NCBI GenBank assembly: GCA_020347585.1 | Contig: CP070733.1 | Location: 886,152 to 891,999, forward strand | DNA from: Pseudomonadota bacterium | GTDB taxonomy: Bacteria > Pseudomonadota > Gammaproteobacteria > CAMYNG01 | Direction of reading: 5' to 3' | DNA: 5,848 nt | Part shown: positions 1 to 5,116 of the stretch, piece after piece | Layout of the letters: each line of letters starts with the position of its first letter | Numbering within the stretch: position 1 is the first letter of the stretch | Position numbers and translations under genes: made by a program | The notes under the pieces: generated by a model | The model's input: only the letters and a program-made list of their open reading frames with translations | Told to the model about the DNA's origin: nothing | Database searches by the model: none

Positions 1-595
1 ATACTCTGAAACATAGCTCTCGATCCGCATGTAAGTACGCTTCGTTGTAAAAGGTTTGCCATTCTTGAATTATATTGGAACGAATTAAGGTAGATGTTGG
101 CGATCCAAAGGGAAGAACCTCCTTTCGCAGTGCTGAACGGCAAATTTCGCGTCCCGATATGACTGTCGACGAATAGGGTAATCCATCGCACCCTACTCGA
201 TTATTACGGAGTACATAGGAGCCGACAAGGCCTACTGAAGGATTTTCTTCTGCATTACTCACCATTCTTTCTATGCATTCTGGGAACAACCAATCATCTG
301 CATGAACAATCTTGCAATATTTGCTGTCAGGAGAAATTTGCCGAATGGCACGATTCCAGTTCTGAATTACCTCTAAAAATTCAGTATTTTTATGCAAGCG
401 TATCCTTGAATCCAAATGTGAATATTTTTGAGCGATTTGCAAGGTACGATCTGAACTGCAATTATCTACTATCACATACTCCCAAATCTGGTGAGTCTGA
501 GCTAATACGCTTTCAATACATTCGCCAAGATATTTCTCACCGTTGTATACGGGAGTTAGAATGCTTACCAAAGGTTGAGAACCCGAATTCATCAT
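1..595 (-). CDS. Family 2 glycosyltransferase (GT-A fold), C-terminus beyond left edge
   Basis: Transfers a sugar from a nucleotide-sugar donor, probably during synthesis of a surface polysaccharide on the cytoplasmic face of the membrane. The minus-strand frame is open from 595 to the edge (198 codons). Visible GT2 landmarks are the N-terminal strand and turn VSILTPVYNGEKYL (residues 10-23), the nucleotide-binding VIVDNCSSDRT (41-51), the metal-binding DXD-type motif HADDW (98-102), and HADRELCF (189-196), which matches the acidic catalytic-base region of the family. No membrane segment is seen in the visible part. An in-frame TAA lies two codons upstream, so the start must be the ATG at 595 or the adjacent ATG at 592. 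Neither has a good ribosome site of its own; a 19-codon frame overlaps the start by ATGA and may couple translation. The gene is AT-richer than the cargo genes to the right. Family assignment is firm; donor and acceptor sugars cannot be told. Confidence 0.92.
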   Translation of the reverse strand, partial: MMNSGSQPLVSILTPVYNGEKYLGECIESVLAQTHQIWEYVIVDNCSSDRTLQIAQKYSHLDSRIRLHKNTEFLEVIQNWNRAIRQISPDSKYCKIVHADDWLFPECIERMVSNAEENPSVGLVGSYVLRNNRVGCDGLPYSSTVISGREICRSALRKEVLPFGSPTSTLIRSNIIQEWQTFYNEAYLHADRELCFRV

Positions 596-651
596 GCTTT
601 ATAGCCCACAGATATGCTGATCAGCGTCAGGATTCTTACCAAATCAATCAT
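592..651 (-). CDS. 19-codon ORF coupled to the glycosyltransferase start
   Basis: A short frame beginning MIDLVRILTLISIS, hydrophobic in its middle, follows a perfect AGGAGG with a 4-nt spacer. Its TGA overlaps the glycosyltransferase ATG as ATGA (595-592). The glycosyltransferase has no clear ribosome site of its own, so this frame could deliver ribosomes to it by termination-reinitiation. It could instead be the stub of a decayed gene. The 122 bp between it and the acetyltransferase remnant also contains an unassigned open stretch on the same strand, ending in TAA near 670, with no family I recognise. No homology is claimed for the peptide; the evidence is the ribosome site and the overlap only. 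Confidence 0.35.
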   Translation of the reverse strand: MIDLVRILTLISISVGYKA

Positions 652-655
652 GACG

Positions 656-661
656 CCTCCT
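656..661 (-). promoter_or_regulatory. Shine-Dalgarno AGGAGG for the 19-codon ORF
   Basis: Read on the minus strand, AGGAGG lies 4 nt before the ATG at 651. It is the only strong ribosome site near the glycosyltransferase start, about 60 nt upstream of it. A 7-bp inverted repeat (TGGCCAT 661-667 with ATGGCCA 686-692) abuts it, but the loop is long and no regulatory role can be claimed. Confidence 0.45.
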
Positions 662-773
662 GGCCATTCTTATGTCACTGCAAGGATGGCCAATTCTGGC
701 TGGGAATAGTATTGTTCAAAAGTACTAGGTTGTGGAGGCCAACTGACTCTGGGGATTAGTTTTTCCAATACAT

Positions 774-1057
774 TCAGTCTATACGAGCAGGGTTGCCGAC
801 TGCAATAGCGCCGTTCGGTATGTCCTTGATCACGATGGCACTGGCCCTATCACTGCTCCTTTCCCAATCCGTACTCCATCTGGCACAATAACTCCAAACC
901 TTATGCATTTATTATCGTCAACAATAATGCCTCCTTCTGTCTGTAAAGGTTGCTCGGTGATTAGCCTTCCGTGCGTAAAGCTGTGGTCGTACGGGTACAA
1001 GGTGCAGTTCGGCGAAATTTGAGCGCCACGTCCGATCCTAACAGGAATTTCGGCCAT
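774..1057 (-). pseudogene. Hexapeptide-repeat (left-handed beta-helix) O-acetyltransferase, frameshifted and 5'-truncated
   Basis: This is the C-terminal half of a maltose/galactoside O-acetyltransferase-like enzyme, which moves acetyl from acetyl-CoA to sugar hydroxyls, here probably a polysaccharide unit. From 1057 the frame reads RIGRGAQISPNCTLYPYDHSF, with imperfect hexapeptide repeats and the YxxDHSF segment carrying the catalytic-type histidine. It continues through IIVDD, then DGVRIGKGAVIG, and hits a stop after a one-base loss near 844-847. In the next frame the expected end resumes: IVIKDIPNGAIAVGNPARID, then TGA at 776-774. The segment NKCIRFG also departs from the usual DxWIGxG, consistent with decay. 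Homology stops near 1057, where IS91-type sequence starts on the opposite strand. The remnant is upstream of, and on the same strand as, the glycosyltransferase. A sequencing error could explain the frameshift but not the missing 5' end. Confidence 0.75.
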
Positions 1058-1241
1058 CGCCGAGCGGCGCCTGTCGTTGACACCCCAGGGGCATATTCGT
1101 TACCGGCTCAAAATGTCGTACCGCGACGGTACCGCCCCTGTGGTATTGGAGCCGATGGATTTTATGGCACGTCTGGCAGCGCTGGTGCCGAGGCCGAGGG
1201 TGAACCTGATCCGCAATTACGGGCAGTTTGCGCCCAACAGC
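1053..1241 (+). pseudogene. IS91-family transposase, C-terminal fragment 1
   Basis: The translation includes AIAERRLSLTPQGHIRY, then [25 protein letters not shown] and FAPNS. This is the conserved stretch after the catalytic Y2 domain of IS91-family transposases ([48 protein letters not shown]). After FAPNS the match stops at the internal deletion and the remaining frame to 1334 is non-homologous. No catalytic tyrosine is retained. The protein stretch can be aligned directly with fragment 2 at 4355 onward. Confidence 0.8.
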
Positions 1242-1281
1242 CTCTGGTGGGGCGATCACGCCGGCCGGCTGGGCCGGCGCG

Positions 1282-1454
1282 TCGCTGTGGTGCGGATGGA
1301 AAGGCCGGCGCAAGGTGATGGCAGACGGTCGTGAGCGACCTGTCGGTGGCCGGCTGGAGAGGATTCCGGCAGAACAATACGTGTGGAGCGGCTGTGAAGG
1401 TGGATTCCCTGGTGGATTCTCACAAAATACGTGGGTTATGCTTCCTATACACGG
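1282..1454 (+). repeat. Conserved IS91-family 3' end, copy 1 (direct repeat with 4887-5055)
   Basis: Positions 1282-1450 align without a gap to 4887-5055; I count about 23 mismatches in 169 bp (about 86% identity, by eye). Within it are short direct repeats: GGTGGATTC at 1399-1407 and 1411-1419, and AATACGTG at 1376-1383 and 1426-1433. The last part, GGGTTATGCTTCCTATAC, resembles the conserved CTTCCTATAC core I recall from IS91/ISCR oriIS termini. The two copies stop matching just after it, which marks the element edge. Confidence 0.75.
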
Positions 1455-1458
1455 CAAG
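1436..1458 (+). other. oriIS-like terminus with adjacent CAAG target tetranucleotide
   Basis: TTATGCTTCCTATACACGG is directly followed by CAAG (1455-1458). IS91-family elements are known to insert with the oriIS end next to a GAAC or CAAG tetranucleotide, and the CTTCCTATAC core matches that end as I remember it. This puts the right edge of remnant 1 at 1454. The core match and the tetranucleotide are seen; the assignment as oriIS is inference from the family. Confidence 0.5.
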
Positions 1459-1503
1459 CCACGTACCATGTCCGGCGTGCAATGCCGGGGCGTCGGAGCT
1501 TCC

Positions 1504-2814
1504 ATGAACGAACCAAATCCTATTCATCTTGCCGAGCCTCGAGCGGACGGCAGCATCATCTTCGGCGCGGTGGGGGATATCGGCTTTCGCAGAGGTGTGG
1601 CACAGGCGATGGCACAGCGGGGAATGGACTGGCCGTTCGAGACCATGCGGGCGGAGTTGTCCCGGGCGAACATCCTGTTCGGCAATATGGAGACGGTGTT
1701 GATTCCCCCGGACTACCCACCGGCTGAGATAGACCCGAACGGTATGATCGCCCCGTTCGCGGGCGAGCAATGCGCGGCGGCGCTCGCCCGCGCTGGCTTC
1801 AATTTCCTGAACCTTGCCGCCAACCACGTGCTGGATGCCGGTGTGGTCGGCATGCAGTACACGAAAACCGCGTTGGAATCGGCTGGGATTGCCACCGGCG
1901 GGGTAGGGGGTACCCAGGAAGAGGCACGCTGCCCGGTCATACTAACAGTGGACGGACTGCGCATCGGCATGCTCTGCTACTGTGAGGACAACAACTATAC
2001 CTTGGGCACGCGGGGTCCGTGCCACGCGTACTTCGAACCCGATGCAGTGATCGCGGACATTGCGCGGTTGCGCGGCGATGTCGACATCATAGTCGTATCC
2101 GTGCACGCCGACCTGGAGTTCATGCCCGGGCCCAGCCTTCCGCGTCGCGATGCGTTCCGCCGTTTCGCCCAAGCCGGCGCCGACCTGGTGCTCGGTCACC
2201 ACCCGCACGTGCCGCAAGGATGCGAACGGATAGGCCACACGCTGATCGCGTATTCGCTCGGTAATTTCATCTTTCCGGCCCACTCCTCGCCGTACATGCG
2301 TCAGAATGGCCGCGACACGGCGCGTTCCTTCCTGCTGCTGGTGGAGTTGACCCGCGCGGGTGTTGCTGGCTTTGAACGCATTCCCTTCGAGATCAGCGCG
2401 GAACCTGAGGAGCGACCGATACCTTGTCAGGGGACTGAGCGTGAGGAGATGCTGCGGTATCTGGAGGAACTGGACCGGCTTGTCGCCGATGACGCGGCAT
2501 TGACCAAGCTCTGGGGTGAGACTGTCAGGTGCAAGCTTGCCGACGAGCTCAAGAAGGCGGTGTTGGTGAAGCAGCGGCCGCTGCCGCGCTGGCGGCGCGC
2601 CCTAGCGCGGCTGCTTGGCCTGACCGCTCCTGTTCAGCATGAGATCGACGTCGAGCGGATTCTTGACGAGCTGGTCGGACGGTGGTGGTTGACGGCGGAA
2701 AACCGCAGCTGGATGGAAGAGGTCATACGCGTGGGACAGGAGCGCTGGGATGCACGCAACGCGCTGCCTACCGATCCGCTGCACCGACCGCATCATACCT
2801 TCCAGACTCGCTGA
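1504..2814 (+). CDS. CapA-family metallophosphatase-like protein
   Basis: 436 residues. CapA (PgsA-type) proteins have a calcineurin-like metallophosphatase fold, are needed for poly-gamma-glutamate capsule in Bacillus, and recur in polysaccharide loci where their reaction is not settled. Metal-site motifs run in order: GDIGF (24-28), NMET (61-64), NLAANH with N107 and H108, VHAD (200-203), GHHPHV (231-236) and YSLGNF (250-255). All expected ligands appear present, so the protein is probably active. The domain ends near residue 310. A charged, mostly helical tail of about 120 residues follows, including a basic patch around RPLPRWRRALARLLG; I do not recognise it. There is no signal peptide or anchor, unlike PgsA. 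The start at 1504 has GGAG 5 nt upstream; the in-frame ATG at 1468 lacks a ribosome site. It begins 49 bp after the IS91 end, so its original promoter was probably replaced. The sulfotransferase follows after 89 bp on the same strand. Confidence 0.92.
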   Translation: MNEPNPIHLAEPRADGSIIFGAVGDIGFRRGVAQAMAQRGMDWPFETMRAELSRANILFGNMETVLIPPDYPPAEIDPNGMIAPFAGEQCAAALARAGFNFLNLAANHVLDAGVVGMQYTKTALESAGIATGGVGGTQEEARCPVILTVDGLRIGMLCYCEDNNYTLGTRGPCHAYFEPDAVIADIARLRGDVDIIVVSVHADLEFMPGPSLPRRDAFRRFAQAGADLVLGHHPHVPQGCERIGHTLIAYSLGNFIFPAHSSPYMRQNGRDTARSFLLLVELTRAGVAGFERIPFEISAEPEERPIPCQGTEREEMLRYLEELDRLVADDAALTKLWGETVRCKLADELKKAVLVKQRPLPRWRRALARLLGLTAPVQHEIDVERILDELVGRWWLTAENRSWMEEVIRVGQERWDARNALPTDPLHRPHHTFQTR

Positions 2815-2892
2815 CATGGTCAACCGTGTGTCATCAGTGTGTCAACCTCGCGTCGCCACCGTGCGGCCGTGCCTATGCTGACCAGTCCAGGT

Positions 2893-2897
2893 GGAGG
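2893..2897 (+). promoter_or_regulatory. Shine-Dalgarno GGAGG fixing the GTG start of the sulfotransferase
   Basis: GGAGG with a 6-nt spacer precedes the GTG at 2904. There is no in-frame ATG between here and the P-loop-like motif, and the open frame upstream of this point (from 2682) overlaps the end of the CapA gene and shows no family similarity. This decides the start. Confidence 0.75.
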
Positions 2898-2903
2898 CAG
2901 GCA

Positions 2904-3860
2904 GTGACAGAAACCGCGTTCGAGCGGCAGCCACCGTTCTTCGTCGTCGGCAGTGATCGTTCCGGCACAACCATGCTCATGATGATGCTCGATGCGCATC
3001 CAGGCCTGGGGATGTCCCGTGAGTCGTGGTTTCTGATCGATCTAATGAACGCTCTGCCGCTACATGGCGCTCTCAGTCTCGAGCAGGTGCACCAGGCGTT
3101 CGAGATTATTGGTACGCACCCACGCTGGCAGATCGCTGACAGCGAGTTGCGGGCCTGTCTGGATGGCCTTGACCAGCCGGAGCTTGCCGAACTGGTGACA
3201 GCCGTGTTTCAGCTCGACCTCGAGCGTGGCGGCAAGACACGGTGGGGCGACAAGACGCCGGCCTATGTCCGCGAGATCGCCCGGATTCATTCACTATTTC
3301 CACGTGCGCAATTTATTCACCTCATCCGCGACGTGCGCGATGTCTGCATTTCGCTGCGCAACGTCGGCTGGCACGGGCCGACGCTGGGTCATATGGCACG
3401 ATACTGGCGTGCGCACGTCTCGAGCGGCATTGCAGCCGGGCGCGCCCTTGGTGCTGAGCTGTATTTGGAGGTGCCATACGAAACGTTGGTCACCGACGTG
3501 GAGGCGACATTGAGGCGAATCTGTGCGTTCCTGGGCGAGCCGTTCAGCCCGGCCATGCTCACATGGTATGAGCACACCGCCGCCAAAACGGCCAGCAGGC
3601 CGATGAAGTTCCAGACCAAGCTGGATCGCGCCCCGCGTGCCAGCGACGTCGGGCGATGGCGGGCAGAGATGTCAGCACTGGACCTGGCTATCGTCGAGGC
3701 GAACGCGGGTGAGACCATGGACCGCGCCGGTCAGGTGCGGCGCTATCCAAAAAGCCTGAGTTGGTTCGGGCCGCTGCTCAGCGCCGTGGAGGGCATCGGC
3801 TTGGTCTTTGCTCGGATCCGGCGCCGGCTCGGTATCGGTGACTCGCCTTCCAGTGACTGA
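2904..3860 (+). CDS. PAPS-dependent sulfotransferase (Sulfotransfer_3-type)
   Basis: 318 residues with a GTG start. It transfers sulfate from 3'-phosphoadenylyl sulfate to a hydroxyl or amine acceptor. The 5'-phosphosulfate loop is FFVVGSDRSGTTML (12-25), followed by DAHPGL and ESWFL as in the Sulfotransfer_3 group. WGDKTP (114-119) is the usual segment before the core helix. The 3'-phosphate site is LIRDVRDVCISLR (140-152), with R142 and S150 as the expected binding residues. The C-terminal half has YETL and the GRW turn typical of the family, and ends in a basic stretch FARIRRRLG. No signal peptide or membrane segment, so it is cytosolic; length is normal. Next to CapA in a polysaccharide region, a sugar acceptor is plausible, but this family also sulfates lipids and proteins. 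It probably shares a transcript with CapA. Base composition matches CapA and is GC-richer than 1-1050. Confidence 0.92.
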   Translation: MTETAFERQPPFFVVGSDRSGTTMLMMMLDAHPGLGMSRESWFLIDLMNALPLHGALSLEQVHQAFEIIGTHPRWQIADSELRACLDGLDQPELAELVTAVFQLDLERGGKTRWGDKTPAYVREIARIHSLFPRAQFIHLIRDVRDVCISLRNVGWHGPTLGHMARYWRAHVSSGIAAGRALGAELYLEVPYETLVTDVEATLRRICAFLGEPFSPAMLTWYEHTAAKTASRPMKFQTKLDRAPRASDVGRWRAEMSALDLAIVEANAGETMDRAGQVRRYPKSLSWFGPLLSAVEGIGLVFARIRRRLGIGDSPSSD

Positions 3861-3863
3861 CGG

Positions 3864-3937
3864 CGCGGCTGTGCCAAGGTATCGAAATCGAGCATTGACT
3901 GGGTCAGGAAGGGCTCGAGTGTAGGTATACAGCCGCG
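3864..3937. terminator. Nested inverted repeats in the convergent intergenic gap
   Basis: The 112-bp gap between the stops of the sulfotransferase (3860) and the ligase remnant (3973) holds nested palindromic arms. They are CGCGGCTGT 3864-3872 with ACAGCCGCG 3929-3937 (9 perfect bp), TCGAGC 3888-3893 with GCTCGA 3913-3918, and TGAC 3896-3899 with GTCA 3903-3906. The position between convergent genes suits a two-way transcript end. There is no run of T on either side and the internal loops are large, so intrinsic termination is doubtful. Confidence 0.25.
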
Positions 3938-3972
3938 TCGCCCGCCATCGGAGGACGCGCTGGGGGCGCGGG

Positions 3973-4351
3973 TCACACGTCGCGCAGGGCACGCCGCAGG
4001 ATCTTGCCAACGTTGGATTTGGGTAACCGATCCCGAAACTGGATGTACTTGGGACGCTTGTAGCCCGTCAACTGTTCGTGACAGTAGTCGCGCAACGCTG
4101 CCTCGGTCAGCGCGGGATCCTTCCTGACGACAAAAAGCTTCACCGCCGCGCCGGACTGCTCATCGGGAATACCCACAGCACCGACTTCGGCGACGCCCGG
4201 ATGGACGGCCACGACGTCTTCGATCTCGGACGGATAGACGTTAAAACCCGAAATGACAATTATATCGTCCTTGCGCTCGAGGATCTGCACGTAGCCGCGT
4301 TCATCCATGCGCGCGAGATCGCCTGTACGCAGCCAGCCGCTTGGCATCACA
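3973..4351 (-). pseudogene. FadD-like acyl-CoA ligase (AMP-forming), C-terminal fragment
   Basis: Only the last ~125 of the usual ~550 residues remain. The retained part is the mobile C-terminal domain of ANL-superfamily enzymes, which activate fatty acids to acyl-AMP and then acyl-CoA. Visible motifs are GWLRTGDLA (end of the large domain), the hinge segment [46 protein letters not shown], and the adenylation-lysine motif [11 protein letters not shown]. The ending LRDV then TGA is normal for FadD. The upstream 5' part, with the P-loop and AMP-binding core, is gone: the frame leaves homology near 4351, where IS91 transposase sequence begins on the other strand. The apparent ATG at 4398 lies in IS sequence and is not a real start. 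The piece converges on the sulfotransferase. Long-chain fatty acid specificity is inferred from resemblance only; no function is expected. Confidence 0.88.
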
Positions 4352-4352
4352 G

Positions 4353-4774
4353 CCCGGGATGGCACCACGCATGTCATCTTTGAACCTCTGGATTTCATGG
4401 CGCGGCTGGCAGCGCTGGTGCCGCGGCCGCGGGTGAATCTTACCCGCTACCACGGGGTGTTTGCACCGAACAGCAAACACTGGGTCTTGGTGATGCCGGC
4501 AAAGCGGGGCAAGGGCGCCAAATGCAAGGTGTCCGATGAGGTAGAGGAGAAAACGCCGGCTACCTGCCGGGCTACCATGAACTGGGCGCAGTGTCGGAAG
4601 TGCATGTTTCGGGTCGATATCGAGACCTGCCCGGCGTGTGGTGGCGCGGTCAAGGTGATCGCCAGTATCGAGGGTCCGGAGGTGATGCCCGAGAAAGAGG
4701 GGCAGGCTTTCGAAAGGATTCTGGCGCATGTGCGGCAAACGGCGTTGTGCAGTAACCGGTCACGGCGACCGTAA
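4353..4774 (+). pseudogene. IS91-family transposase, C-terminal fragment 2
   Basis: From codon 4355 the frame reads [43 protein letters not shown], then a lysine-rich linker (PAKRGKGAKCKV), MNWAQ, and the terminal VDIETCPACGGAVKVIASIE followed by ERILAHV. This is the standard C-terminus of IS91-family transposases, including the CPxCGG pair. The stop is at 4774. The end after ILAHV (RQTALCSNRSRRP) does not look like the usual family tail, so a small frameshift or divergence there is possible. The catalytic tyrosines and zinc-binding N-terminus lie upstream in intact proteins and are missing. Relative to fragment 1 it keeps the linker and CPxC region and starts about 23 codons later. Confidence 0.85.
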
Positions 4775-4886
4775 CCACGGGTGTCACCGGACCGGTGGGG
4801 TTGACTGCGTGTCCGCCGTGTTGAGGATTTTCACGCGCCAGGACAGTGAAGTCGGCCGTGGTGGTTGTGGACAGTTGACCGGAACG

Positions 4887-5055
4887 CCGCTGTGGTGCGC
4901 GGGAGAAGGCCGGTGCAAGGCGGTGACAGACGGTTGTGAGCGATCTGTCGGTGGACGGCTGGCGAGGATTCCGGCGGAAGAATCCGTGTGGAGCGGCTGT
5001 GAAGGCGGATTCCCAGGTGGATTCTCCCGAAATACGTGGGTTATGCTTCCCGTAC
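4887..5055 (+). repeat. Conserved IS91-family 3' end, copy 2 (direct repeat with 1282-1450)
   Basis: Gap-free 169-bp match to copy 1 at about 86% identity by hand count. The substitutions are scattered, and the match ends at CTTCCCGTAC. The level of divergence means the two remnants are related elements of different age or source, not products of one recent duplication. Homologous recombination between them would still be possible and would delete or circularise the 3.6 kb between. Confidence 0.75.
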
Positions 5056-5116
5056 ATATATCTCCCAGGAAAACTGGTGCCCTGTACACAATTCAATTGC
5101 CGAGAGGTGAATGTCC

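Larger units (their letters stand above)
1053..1454 (+). mobile_element. IS91-family element, remnant 1 (3' part, internally deleted)
   Basis: The element is recognised by a transposase C-terminal coding fragment (about 1053-1241) followed by a 3' non-coding end shared with a second remnant at 4887-5055. Relative to remnant 2 it lacks a net 372 bp between the shared transposase stretch and the shared 3' end (offset between copies 3233 bp on one side, 3605 bp on the other). The join lies around 1241-1281. The N-terminal zinc-binding region, the catalytic two-tyrosine domain and the 5' end are missing, so it cannot move by itself. Its left junction falls inside the acetyltransferase gene. The right end has the oriIS-like sequence described separately. 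Confidence 0.8.
4352..5055 (+). mobile_element. IS91-family element, remnant 2 (5'-truncated)
   Basis: Contains a longer transposase C-terminus (to 4774), a non-coding stretch (4775-4886) and the 3' end shared with remnant 1 (4887-5055). It is in the same orientation as remnant 1. The 5' boundary cuts the acyl-CoA ligase gene. The 4775-4886 stretch has GTAACC- and GGTCAC-rich short palindromic sequence and no gene I can support; remnant 1 lacks it. The terminus reads CTTCCCGTACATATA instead of CTTCCTATACACGG, and no CAAG or GAAC follows directly, so its end is degenerate or recombined. Catalytic domain and 5' end are absent. The start of the epimerase gene lies about 60 bp beyond its right edge. 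Confidence 0.82.

Noticed and set aside
406..759. Plus-strand open frame of 117 codons
   Set aside because: It is antisense to the well-supported glycosyltransferase and its leader, has no ribosome site and no recognisable family motif.
1413..1442. Possible sigma-70 promoter at the IS end (TATGCT at 1437-1442 as -10)
   Set aside because: The matching -35 at the right spacing is poor (TGGATT), and the -10 overlaps the conserved terminus core, which explains the sequence better.
1038..1505. Minus-strand frame of 155 codons across IS remnant 1, and its counterparts at 4301-4738, 4650-5096 and 4784-5089
   Set aside because: They are antisense shadows of the two IS91 remnants. They resemble each other only because the remnants are repeats of one another.
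1228..2814. Longer 528-residue reading of the CapA gene starting inside the IS91 remnant
   Set aside because: The first 92 codons are IS 3'-end sequence that happens to lack stops. The family domain starts just after 1504, which has its own ribosome site. The 1468 ATG was also set aside for lack of one.
2682..2903. Upstream extension of the sulfotransferase frame to 2682
   Set aside because: It overlaps the CapA 3' end, shows no family similarity, and the GTG at 2904 has a well-placed GGAGG.
4740..4830. Short palindromic GTAACC/GGTCAC-rich stretch as a possible regulatory or attachment site
   Set aside because: The arms are 5 bp or shorter and irregular, and the stretch lies within the IS remnant; nothing supports a specific site.
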